64,000 nucleotides of DNA from Ziziphus jujuba (taxonomy: Eukaryota; Streptophyta; Magnoliopsida; Rosales; Rhamnaceae): contig NC_083379.1 of the NCBI RefSeq assembly GCF_031755915.1, positions 12,137,501-12,201,500 on the forward strand, given 5' to 3'. Both the position numbers and the translations under genes were made by a program. How positions within the stretch are numbered: the first letter of the stretch is position 1; every line of letters starts with the position of its first letter. Below, in pieces: positions 36,261 through 49,100 of the stretch. Under the pieces are notes generated by a model. That model had not been told where the DNA came from and did no database searches. It saw nothing but the letters and a program-made list of their open reading frames with translations.

Positions 36261-36778
36261 ATTTTTTTTTGTTTTTTTTTTTAAAGTATTAAACAGTTGA
36301 TTTCTTTCAACTTTAAATAACAAGTGAAAATGTTTAAGCAGCATCACAGAGCTTTTTTTTTTTTTTCTTATTTCCCTCAGGCGACCCTCAAGCTTTTTGT
36401 GCGTCGCCTATTGACTTTTTATTGAAATATTTTTTTTCCTTTGGTTTTGTGAAAATATTTATCAATCTGTTTTACTTTTGGCATCAAATAATCTGTTAAA
36501 ATATTGAAGCACATAACTGTGATGGTTTTTTTTTTTTTCTGCATTATTTGTATCAGACGACTCTAAAGCATATTGTGCGTCGCCTGTTCATCGTTTATTT
36601 TAATTATTTTTAATATTGTTTGAAATTTTGTAAAATTGGTATGTTTGAAACCAAAGTTCATGCAAAACAAATACTACCTTATGAGCGATTTTCACAAATT
36701 TGTCTACGATATTTTATATGTACAAACAAAAGCTATTAACAAAATCTAGCTATTTCACTACCATGCATATATATATAT
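36261..36778. repeat. Degenerate end of the left array
   Basis: Two weaker palindromes, near 36379 (AGGCGACCC ... GTGCGTCGCCT) and 36555 (AGACGACTC ... GTGCGTCGCCTG), followed by the 3' flank of the minus-strand gene. Confidence 0.8.
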
Positions 36779-39700
36779 TCATTGGTTTGAGATACTTGTG
36801 ATCATCGCTGTTGCCCATTCATCTCTAAATTCGTTGACATTTTCAGCTTGTAACCAAGTGACACCTTCGTACTGAACATGAGAAACTTATGTTAATACAT
36901 ATAAAAATAATCATAAATATTAATTATTACATAATAGAAATATGATGAAATCATTAAATTAATAATAATTTACCATTCCTCTTAAGTCCCGGGGAGGAAC
37001 TTTGCGCCTAATGATATCTCGCATTATCATCATCATATAGTAACCGCATTCCGTATTCCCGGGCTGCATCGGTGTCTAAATTTGCAAACAGTAAATTATG
37101 TGTAATATTAGATACGAATATATACAAGTATTTAAATTAACTAACAACTAATAATGCTAAGTTTTTATATATAATAATTACCTTAGTATTTTGCCACCGA
37201 AGTTTCTTTTCAAATGTCTTTCCTTGGTTCCATGCAACGAAGGAACTATATAGAAATATAAATATTGTATATGATTATACAATAGCTTCAAAAGTACAAA
37301 TCCAATATATATAAGAACAATTAAGTAAAAATATTAGAATTATTAATTAACTTACTCGTCGATCAAAGATTTTAGATCCTTATCAATTATATTCTTATGA
37401 GTCTTCAAAGAATCAAAAAACCATGCTACTGCTTTGTATAAATCAACAACACATAGCATCCAATGATTCCTAAAAACACCAATAAATATTTTAGTTAATA
37501 TGATGTTTCTCGAAATGAATATTTTCATAACAAAATTCAATAAAACTAACACAATATTACCTTGCACAGTAGGGAAATAACCATAGTTGATTATTTCTTG
37601 CATCTTGCCATCTACTCAATATATTTGATATCCGTTCATGAGGGTTTTGATGACCAACCGAAGCAATAATATCCGGATGAACAAAGCAATATTTCCTTTC
37701 GAAGGAGCCCGTCAATCCCTCACATAAATGCCTACATAATCCGATTACAAATAATTATAGTGTTTAATTAATTAAATTACAGAATTAGTTATAAAGACAT
37801 CCAAATTTAGTTTACCTTATGTAGAATGAGATGCATTCGGACGATAATTCTTGCATGTAACAAAAATCATTTATATCGCTACTCGCTATGGCCAACTGTT
37901 GTTCTTCCCCAAAGATCTCTTTTTTCATATTAAAAAACCATAAATGATTGCTATCGACGTCCCTGATCCGACGTAGCAACTCTCGGATCGTTCGGGTAAC
38001 GATTAAGGGATCAACATTATCATCTTCATCATTCTCAACTTGACCTGTTCGAGCTTCCCTACAAAATATCAACAAACAACATTTAAAATAGAACAAAAAT
38101 GAAATTATTTTAAACTTCATTAATATATATAGCTGCATCGAACAATACCTCCTCAGATGGCAAGATAACAAGATCTCTTGGCCATGCAACAAATGCACCT
38201 TCAGCATCACCGACACGTATGATGTCAAATGACGGAATAGGCAAAGCTGCAAATCCATCAATAACGTCATCAACAGTTACCTTATAATTTGCTGCACCTA
38301 GCTTCACACCATGGCACATATCCGTTGGCAGCGAAGGTACCAAAGTGCCACGTGCTACTATATAGCCAACATTGCCTTGTGCAAGATTGCATTTTACACC
38401 CTGCAAAGTTTAAAAAAAAAAAAGATTAATATATGTTCACATGACAATATTCCTTCAACTTAAAGACTCGATCCCATGACCTCATGGCGGTAGGTAAGAC
38501 CCTTCAACCATGGGAGCTATATAGATAGTAATAACCTACTTAAACATACATACATAAATATATATAAATAAATAAATAAATAAATAAATAATCACCTCAG
38601 GATAGATCCGAGGAGCATCAATCCAAGATGTAGATTGGGTCCCATGAGCAGCAACATCATCGAATTGGGTGCCCGGAGCATCAACATCATCGGCTGGGGG
38701 GGTCCCATGAGCAGCAACATCATCGACTTGGGTCCCACGAGCATTAACATCATCGGCTGGAGGGGTCCCTAGACCAGCAACATCATCGACTTGGGTCCCA
38801 GGAGCAGCAACAGTATCGGCTAGATGAGCGAGTGACGGAATCTGAATACCACATACCGATATGAGCGCATCAACTTGGGCAGCGCTGCTGCTGCTTGAAT
38901 TTCTGACGATCGCCATTAGTCCTTTGAGCAGCGTCTCATAGATTGAATTGTTTCCACTTCCCTCCGACTTGGTCTTTTTTTGTGAACTCGGCTTAGGAGT
39001 ATGGAAAAAGTTATTCACCGTGTATCCTTTGCCTCGACCCCTAAGCCTACCTCCATACTCCTCTTTTCCCAAAGCTTGTGTTAGGATATCCACAGGAGGT
39101 GAAGGCCGAATTTCTCCTTCTCTTGCCTTCTTCTTTAAGTCATTCTACAATATATTGTTTAAATGATTGAATATATCAGTTTATATAATAATGAACTAAA
39201 TAATAATATATGCAACAAATATTCATATAAAATACAATACTCACAATTTTTTCCACTACATGTTCAGTTTCTTCATTTGCATATTTTCCATCCTTCCCTA
39301 TACGTGCCCGTATCCACAGGTCATCTCGGTCTACATAATCTTCAGTGCCTCTTTCAAGTTGCTTCAAAATTACAAATAAATTAATTTTAATAATGCATGC
39401 AACTGATCAAGTAACAATGACAAAATTATTATGGTTAAATGTAAATAAAAATAAATTGCATACAATGGCTCTTTCTAATCTAGCGTAGCCCATTGCACCC
39501 ATCCTATGCGGATACTTGTTTAATTGCCGTTTTTCCGAGTATTTTTGACTTAATGCCTACAAAAGTTATAAACAAACATATTAGAAAACCCAAATAACAT
39601 AAGTCACCATAACAAATTTTAATTTTTATATAAATAATGCCAGCGCAATTTAATACAACAGTACCGTGCGTTAAATAAACTATACCTGGAATTTATCCGA

Positions 39701-40400
39701 CAACCTTTGTTGTACAAAATCATCCCACACCTCTTGGCTTATGAATTCATAAATTGAGGGTCGATGCTTCAACTTTTCGGGTGTGTCAATATATGGTCGA
39801 ACAAAAGATCTATACAAGTAATTCTTGAATTTTCTCCATTTGTCACAACAATCTTTTAAAGTTGCCTTCCTAAAACTATCATCCTTACCCGTATATTGCT
39901 GCAAAATTAAAAAATATATATATATATATTTAGTAACATTGATTGACAAGTAAATGCGGTAAGTTAGAAATGCAAGTAAAATGCATATATACAAGCTGCA
40001 AATGCAAAAAAAGAATTATAAAATCTCCATCAATTAAATATTATTTACAATAAACAATATCTAACAATAATGCACTCCGTACCTTTATTGATGCCCATAG
40101 GTTATCTTTTAACCTATCGGACACATCTCTCCAATTAGGTATATTAATTGGTATTGTGCTCCTAGCCAACGAGCCCTCCAAATTGTTTAGTCGAACGGCC
40201 TCAGAGTTAATAGCAACTCCAACCTCATTATATTGAGGTTCCAAGCTTTTGTTTCCCGCCAAATGCTTCCTAAGGCCTTTCATTGTTGTGGCCCCTCGTT
40301 TTCTACGCCTTGGGGATGATGTATTCGGCCTTTCCATATCACTGGATGGTGATCCAGCGCCATCCCCATCCGAGAGGACATGTTCATTAAAAGAATCCAT
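36779..40400 (-). CDS. CACTA second protein: transposase-24-like region plus Ulp1-type cysteine protease
   Basis: Twelve exons on the minus strand: 40083-40400, 39686-39898, 39464-39556, 39245-39361, 38596-39144, 38144-38400, 37816-38058, 37561-37731, 37356-37469, 37182-37245, 36974-37075 and 36779-36871, about 777 residues. The N-terminal part (SPRRRKRGATTMKGL, EFISQEVWDDFVQQRLSDKFQ, YPHRMGAMGYARLERAI) is the plant En/Spm transposase-24 type. The middle exon encodes repeats like GTQVDDVAAHGTPPADDV. The C-terminal part is a C48 (Ulp1/SENP) domain with RNHWMLCVVD, FFDSL and GNTECGYY, giving a complete His656-Asp673-Cys723 triad with Gln717. Families with this fusion are common in plant CACTA elements; the cellular target of the protease is not known. 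One junction is uncertain: the best-looking donor (after 38149) is out of phase with the next exon by one base, and a weaker donor 5 bp on (GTTCGA, exon to 38144) restores frame. Confidence 0.85.
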
Positions 40401-41554
40401 AATTCTACATACAAAAAACATAAATACAAATTAATATTACTAACAATATAGGGTGTAGTATAATGAATAAACCAATAATAACAATAATAAACGATAAATT
40501 CATGTAATTTATTTACCAAGTGATGCAGTAATAGTATCTTCTCTTAACATCTATCCTCTTTAACAGTCATTAACATTTTCAAACTTTGCAACCGGCGACT
40601 AAATCACTATGGATTTTGAGTTGCACAAACGACGTCGTTTTAAGACCCAAAACAGAGCACCTCTGACATTTCCCACGCAAATTTAACCATATAAACACAT
40701 AATACAAATAATAGCATATAATTTTGCTTTACATACAATCGAACCCCACTTAATAAATATAGCTATTTTTCCAAACAAAATTTAGCTAACCCATTGTCGA
40801 CAACAAGCCATGATTTTGACAACATAAAACCCCACCAAAATTACAGTAACGAACAAATATTTAAAAAAAAAAAACAAAAACACCAGCAAACATAATTTTC
40901 TTTCCAGCAAACACATACACCATCGAACCCCAAAAGGGATGAAAAACAGCACACAAAAACAGCACACATACACCACCGAACCCCAAAAGGGATGAAAAAC
41001 AGCACACAAAAACAGCAAACCTTTACAAATCCAGCAATCAAGAGGAAGTTCAAGCCACCACACCAGCGACGGCGACGGCGACGGCACGGCAGCAACCCAG
41101 CAACCCAGCAACCAAATCCCGGCGACGAGACCGCAAAAACCCCAGCCACCCAGTGCGACGGCGACGGCGACGGCGACGGAGAGAAGGTGAAGTTCTTGCA
41201 ACCCAACCATCGGTAAGAAGGAAGAAGAAGGAACTTTGGGTATTTAGGAAAGAAACCCACAAAATCCTTCAAACCCTTGAAAGAAACAAGAATGCATAAT
41301 GAGAGTGATCCTTCAAAATCTTCTCATACCCTCTAGATTGCTTCCAACTCTCTAGTTCCCGTACTAATGGTTAATGGTTGAAAAGAAAGCCCATAGATTA
41401 ACGTGCCATTTTATTTATAATATTTCATTAATATTGGGGAATAAAAAAAAATGTTATTAAAAACATTTTAGGGGCAAATAAAATATTTAAAGACACTTAC
41501 AAAGGAAAAATGGAAATACAAAATAAATAAATAAATAAAAATAAATCAGAAAAA
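40401..41554 (-). promoter_or_regulatory. Leader and promoter of the Ulp1-type gene, with GGCGACG runs
   Basis: No other gene here. GC-rich runs (GCGACG)n occur at 41065-41085 and 41155-41179, with GGCGACG at 41121. These match the first seven bases of the palindrome arm GGCGACGCATAA. TAGATTGCTTCCAA at 41334-41347 is the exact reverse complement of a 14-mer in front of the TNP2 gene (54236-54249), and GTACTAA at 41361 is likewise mirrored at 54198. The open frames overlapping here on both strands are low-complexity and probably not coding. Confidence 0.6.
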
Positions 41555-43088
41555 GCGACGTATAAAGAATAAAATACGTCGCCTATAACAATTAAAAATA
41601 ATATAAATTTTAAGAGTTTTGAAAATCAAATTAAAAATAATATAAATATTTTCACTGCTTATTTGATGATGGAAGAAAATCAAATTGTTAAAAACCATGG
41701 TTTTTTTGAGAGAAAAAAAACAATGGGGTATTAGGCGACGCAAAATACTGCTTATGCGTCGCCTAAACCCTAAATTAAAAAAAAAAAAAAACTCTCTTTA
41801 TATTGTTTCAATATCTTCACTGGTTATTTCATGCTCAACTAAAATCCAATTGTTAAAAATGAAGGTTTAAAAAAATATATATATAGATAGGGTATTAGGC
41901 GACGCATAAGCATGATTATGCGTCGCCTATTACTAAAATTCAAACAAAAAAAAACTCTCTTTATCTTGTTTAAATATCTTCACTGGTTATTTGATGCTCC
42001 AACAAAATCAAATTGTTAAAAATGAAGGTATAAAAAAAATATATATAGGGTATTAGGCGACGCATAAGCATGGTTATGCGTCGCCTATTACTAAAATTCA
42101 AAAAAAACAAACACACTCTGTTTATCATCTTTAAATATTTTCACTGGTCATTTGATGGTGGAAGAAAATCAAATTGTTAAACAGGAAGATTTTAAAAAAA
42201 ACACCTTCTCTAACTAGTTTAAATCTTTTAACTGGTTATTTGATGCTGAGATAAAATCAGATTGATTAAAAAAATAAAAAAACAAAACTCATTTATGTTG
42301 TTTAAATATTTTCACTGCTTATTTGATGATGGAAGAAAATCGAATTGTTAAAAACCATGGTTTTTTTCAAAGAAAAAAAAAATTGGGTATTAGGCGACGC
42401 ATAATACTGCTTATGCGTCGCCTAAACCCTAAATTAAAAAAAAAAAAAAAACCTCTTTTTATATTGTTTCAATATCTTCACTGGTTATTTCATGCTCAAC
42501 TAAAATCCAATTGTTAAAAATGAAGGTTTAAAAAATATATATATAGGGTATTAGGCGACGCATAAGCATGATTATGCGTCGCCTATTACTAAAATTCAAA
42601 CAAAAAAAAACTCTCTTTATCTTGTTTAAATATCTTCATTGGTTATTTGATGCTCCAACAAAATCAAATTGTTAAAAATGAAGGTTTAAAAAAATATATA
42701 TATAGGGTATTAGGCGACGCATAAGCATGGTTATGCGTCGCCTATTACTAAAATTAAAAAAAAAAAAAACAAACTCTGTTTATCATCTTTAAATATTTTC
42801 ACTGGTCATTTGATGCTGGAAGAAAATCAAATTGTTAAACAGGAAGATTTTAAAAAAAACACCTTCTCTAACTAGTTTAAATCTTTTAACTGGTTATTTG
42901 ATGCAGAGATAAAATCAGATTGATTAAAAAAATAAAAAAACAAAACTCATTTATGTTGTTTAAATATTTTCACTGCTTATTTGATGATGGAAGAAAATCA
43001 AATTGTTAAAAACCATGGTTTTTTTGAAAAAAAAAAAAAAATGGGGTATTAGGCGACGCATAATACTGCTTATGCGTCGCCGAAACCC

Positions 43089-43134
<46 letters not shown>

Positions 43135-46100
43135 CTCTTTATATTGTTTCAATATCTTCACTGGTTATTTCATGCTCAACTAAAATCCAATTGTTAAAAA
43201 TGAAGGTTTAAAAAATATATATATAGGGTATTAGGCGACGCATAAGCATGATTATGCGTCGCCTATTACTAAAATTCAAACAAAAAAAACTCTCTTTATC
43301 TTGTTTAAATATCTTCACTGGTTATTTGATGCTCCAACAAAATCAAATTGTTAAAAATGATGGTTTAAAAAAAATATATATAGGGTATTAGGCGACGCAT
43401 AAGCATGGTTATGCGTCGCCTATTTTTAAAATTCAAAAAAAAAAAAACAAACTCTGTTTATCATCTTTAAATATTTTCACTGGTCATTTGATGCTGGAAG
43501 AAAATCAAATTTTTAAACTGGAAGATTTTAAAAAAAACACCTTCTCTAACTAGTTTAAATCTTTTAACTGGTTATTTGATGCAGAGATAAAATCAGATTG
43601 ATTAAAAAAATAAAAAAACAAAACTCATTTATGTTGTTTAAATATTTTCACTGCTTATTTGATGATGGAAGAAAATCAAATTGTTAAAAACCATGGTTTA
43701 TTTGAAAAAAAAAAAATGGGGTAGTAGGCGACGCATAATACTGCTTATGCGTCGCCGAAACCCTAAATTAAAAAAAAAAAAAAAAAAAAACCTCTCTTTA
43801 TATTGTTTCAATATCTTCACTGGTTATTTCATGCTCAACTAAAATCCAATTGTTAAAAATGAAGGTTTAAAAAATATATATATATAGGGTATTAGGCGAT
43901 GCATAAGCATGATTATGCGTCGCCTATTACTAAAATTCAAACAAAAAAAAACTCTCTTTATCTTGTTTAAATATCTTCACTGGTTATTTGATGCTCCAAC
44001 AAAATCAAATTGTTAAAAATGAAGGTTTAAAAAAAATATATATAGGGTATTAGGCGACGCATAAGCATGGTTATGCGTCGCCTATTTTTAAAATTCAAAA
44101 AAAAAAAAAACAAACTCTGTTTATCATCTTTAAATATTTTCACTGGTCATTTGATGCTGGAAGAAAATCAAATTGTTAAACACGAAGATTTTAAAAAAAA
44201 CACCTTCTCTAACTAGTTTAAATCTTTTAACTGGTTATTTGATGCAGAGATAAAATCAGATTGATTAAAAAAATAAAAAAACAAAACTCATTTATGTTGT
44301 TTAAATATTTTCACTGCTTATTTGATGATGGAAGAAAATCAAATTGTTAAAAACAGTGGTTTTTTTGAAAGAAAAAAAAAATGGGGTATTAGGGGACGCA
44401 TATTACTGCTTATGCATCGCCGAAACCCTAAATTTAAAAAACAAAAAAAAAAAACCCTCTCTTTATGTTGTTTCAATATCTTCACTGGTTATTTCATGCT
44501 CAACTAAAATCCAATTGTTAAAAATGAAGGTTTTAAAAATATATATATATAGGGTATTAGGCGACGCATAAGCATGATTATGCGTCGCCTATTACTAAAA
44601 TTCAAACAAAAAAAACTCTCTTTATCTTGTTTAAATATCTTCACTAGTTATTTGATGCTCCAATAAAATCAAATTGTTAAAAATGAAGGTTTAAAAAAAA
44701 AATATATATATATAGGGTATTAGGCGACGCATAAGCATGGTTATGCGTCGCCTATTACTAAAATTCAAAAAAAAAAAAAAACAAACTCTGTTTATCATCT
44801 TTAAATATTTTCACTGGTCATTTGATGCTGGAAGAAAATCAAATTGTTAAACAGGAAGATTTTAAAAAAAACACCTTCTCTAACTAGTTTAAATCTTTTA
44901 ACTGGTTATTTGATGCTGAGATAAAATCAGATTGATTAAAAAAATAAAAAAACAAAACTCATTTATGTTGTTTAAATATTTTCACTGCTTATTTGATGAT
45001 GGAAGAAAATCGAATTGTTAAAAACCATGGTTTTTTTCAAAGAAAAAAAAAATTGGGTATTAGGCGACGCATAATACTGCTTATGCGTCGCCTAAACCCT
45101 AAATTAAAAAAAAAAAAAAAAACCTCTTTTTATATTGTTTCAATATCTTCACTGGTTATTTCATGCTCAACTAAAATCCAATTGTTAAAAATGAAGGTTT
45201 AAAAAATATATATATATAGGGTATTAGGCGACGCATAAGCATGATTATGCGTCGCCTATTACTAAAATTCAAACAAAAAAAAACTCTCTTTATCTTGTTT
45301 AAATATCTTCACTGGTTATTTGATGCTCCAACAAAATCAAATTGTTAAAAATGAAGGTTTAAAAAAATATATATATAGGGTATTAGGCGACGCATAAGCA
45401 TGGTTATGCGTCGCCTATTACTAAAATTAAAAAAAAAAAAAACAAACTCTGTTTATCATCTTTAAATATTTTCACTGGTCATTTGATGCTGGAAGAAAAT
45501 CAAATTGTTAAACAGGAAGATTTTAAAAAAAACACCTTCTCTAACTAGTTTAAATCTTTTAACTGGTTATTTGATGCTGAGATAAAATCAGATTGATTAA
45601 AAAAATAAAAAAACAAAACTCATTTATGTTGTTTAAATATTTTCACTGCTTATTTGATGATGGAAGAAAATCGAATTGTTAAAAACCATGGTTTTTTTCA
45701 AAGAAAAAAAAAATTGGGTATTAGGCGACGCATAATACTGCTTATGCGTCGCCTAAACCCTAAATTAAAAAAAAAAAAAAAAACCTCTTTTTATATTGTT
45801 TCAATATCTTCACTGGTTATTTCATGCTCAACTAAAATCCAATTGTTAAAAATGAAGGTTTAAAAAATATATATATATAGGGTATTAGGCGACGCATAAG
45901 CATGATTATGCGTCGCCTATTACTAAAATTCAAACAAAAAAAAACTCTCTTTATCTTGTTTAAATATCTTCACTGGTTATTTGATGCTCCAACAAAATCA
46001 AATTGTTAAAAATGAAGGTTTAAAAAAATATATATATAGGGTATTAGGCGACGCATAAGCATGGTTATGCGTCGCCTATTACTAAAATTAAAAAAAAAAA

Positions 46101-49100
46101 AACAAACTCTGTTTATCATCTTTAAATATTTTCACTGGTCATTTGATGCTGGAAGAAAATCAAATTGTTAAACAGGAAGATTTTAAAAAAAACACCTTCT
46201 CTAACTAGTTTAAATCTTTTAACTGGTTATTTGATGCAGAGATAAAATCAGATTGATTAAAAAAATAAAAAAACAAAACTCATTTATGTTGTTTAAATAT
46301 TTTCACTGCTTATTTGATGATGGAAGAAAATCAAATTGTTAAAAACCATGGTTTTTTTGAAAAAAAAAAAAAAATGGGGTATTAGGCGACGCATATTACT
46401 GCTTATGCATCGCCGAAACCCTAAATTTAAAAAACAAAAAAAAAAAAACCCTCTCTTTATATTGTTTCAATATCTTAACTGGTTATTTCATGCTCAACTA
46501 AAATCCAATTGTTAAAAATGAAGGTTTAAAAAATATATATATATAGGGTATTAGGCGACGCATAAGCATGATTATGCGTCGCCTATTACTAAAATTCAAA
46601 CAAAAAAAACTCTCTTTATCTTGTTTAAATATCTTCACTGGTTATTTGATGCTCCAACAAAATCAAATTGTTAAAAATGATGGTTTAAAAAAAATATATA
46701 TAGGGTATGAGGCGACGCATAAGCATGGTTATGCGTCGCCTATTTTTAAAATTCAAAAAAAAAAAAACAAACTCTGTTTATCATCTTTAAATATTTTCAC
46801 TGGTCATTTGATGCTGGAAGAAAATCAAATTTTTAAACTGGAAGATTTTAAAAAAAACACCTTCTCTAACTAGTTTAAATCTTTTAACTGGTTATTTGAT
46901 GCAGAGATAAAATCAGATTGATTAAAAAAATAAAAAAACAAAACTCATTTATGTTGTTTAAATATTTTCACTGCTTATTTGATGATGGAAGAAAATCAAA
47001 TTGTTAAAAACCATGGTTTTTTTGAAAAAAAAAAAAAAATGGGGTATTAGGCGACGCATAATACTGCTTATGCGTCGCCGAAACCCTAAATTAAAAAAAA
47101 AAAAAAAAAACCTCTCTTTATATTGTTTCAATATCTTCACTGGTTATTTCATACTCAACTAAAATCTAATTGTTAAAAATGAAGGTTTAAAAAAATATAT
47201 ATATAGATAGGGTATTAGGCGACGCATAAGCATGATTATGCGTCGCCTATTACTAAAATTCAAAAAAAAAAAACTCTCTTTATCTTGTTTAAATATCTTC
47301 ACTGGTTATTTGATGCTCCAACAAAATCAAATTGTTAAAAATGAAGGTATAAAAAAAATATATATAGGGTATTAGGCGACGCATAAGCATGGTTATGCGT
47401 CGCCTATTACTAAAATGCAAAAAAAAAATAAAAACAAACTATGTTTATCATCTTTAAATATTTTCACTGGTCATTTGATGGTGGAAGAAAATCAAATTTT
47501 TAAACTGGAAGATTTTAAAAAAAACACCTTCTCTAACTAGTTTAAATCTTTTAACTGGTTATTTGATGCAGAGATAAAATCAGATTGATTAAAAAAATAA
47601 AAAAACAAAACTCATTTATGTTGTTTAAATATTTTCACTGCTTATTTGATGATGGAAGAAAATCAAATTGTTAAAAACCATGGTTTTTTTGAAAAAAAAA
47701 AAATGGGGTATTAGGCGACGCATAATACTGCTTATGCGTCGCCGAAACCCTAAATTAAAAAAAAAAAAAAAAAAAAACCTCTCTTTATATTGTTTCAATA
47801 TCTTCACTGGTTATTTCATGCTCAACTAAAATCCAATTGTTAAAAATGAAGGTTTAAAAAATATATATATATAGGGTATTAGGCGATGCATAAGCATGAT
47901 TATGCGTCGCCTATTACTAAAATTCAAACAAAAAAAAACTCTCTTTATCTTGTTTAAATATCTTCACTGGTTATTTGATGCTCCAACAAAATCAAATTGT
48001 TAAAAATGAAGGTTTAAAAAAAATATATATAGGGTATTAGGCGACGCATAAGCATGGTTATGCGTCGCCTATTTTTAAAATTCAAAAAAAAAAAAAACAA
48101 ACTCTGTTTATCATCTTTAAATATTTTCACTGGTCATTTGATGCTGGAAGAAAATCAAATTGTTAAACAGGAAGATTTTAAAAAAAACACCTTCTCTAAC
48201 TAGTTTAAATCTTTTAACTGGTTATTTGATGCAGAGATAAAATCAGATTGATTAAAAAAATAAAAAAACAAAACTCATTTATGTTGTTTAAATATTTTCA
48301 CTGCTTATTTGATGATGGAAGAAAATCAAATTGTTAAAAACCATGGTTTTTTTGAAAGAAAAAAAAAATGGGGTATTAGGGGACGCATATTACTGCTTAT
48401 GCATCGCCGAAACCCTAAATTTAAAAAACAAAAAAAAAAAACCCTCTCTTTATGTTGTTTCAATATCTTCACTGGTTATTTCATGCTCAACTAAAATCCA
48501 ATTGTTAAAAATGAAGGTTTTAAAAATATATATATATAGGGTATTAGGCGACGCATAAGCATGATTATGCGTCGCCTATTACTAAAATTCAAACAAAAAA
48601 AACTCTCTTTATCTTGTTTAAATATCTTCACTAGTTATTTGATGCTCCAATAAAATCAAATTGTTAAAAATGAAGGTTTAAAAAAAATATATATATATAT
48701 AGGGTATTAGGCGACGCATAAGCATGGTTATGCGTCGCCTATTACTAAAATTCAAAAAAAAAAAAAAACAAACTCTGTTTATCATCTTTAAATATTTTCA
48801 CTGGTCATTTGATGCTGGAAGAAAATCAAATTGTTAAACAGGAAGATTTTAAAAAAAACACCTTCTCTAACTAGTTTAAATCTTTTAACTGGTTATTTGA
48901 TGCTGAGATAAAATCAGATTGATTAAAAAAATAAAAAAACAAAACTCATTTATGTTGTTTAAATATTTTCACTGCTTATTTGATGATGGAAGAAAATCGA
49001 ATTGTTAAAAACCATGGTTTTTTTCAAAGAAAAAAAAAATTGGGTATTAGGCGACGCATAATACTGCTTATGCGTCGCCTAAACCCTAAATTAAAAAAAA

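Noticed and set aside
40782..41272. Minus- and plus-strand frames of 70-143 codons in the Ulp1-gene leader
   Set aside because: Low-complexity composition driven by GCGACG runs and duplicated CACACAAAAACAGCA stretches; they do not join the downstream exons.
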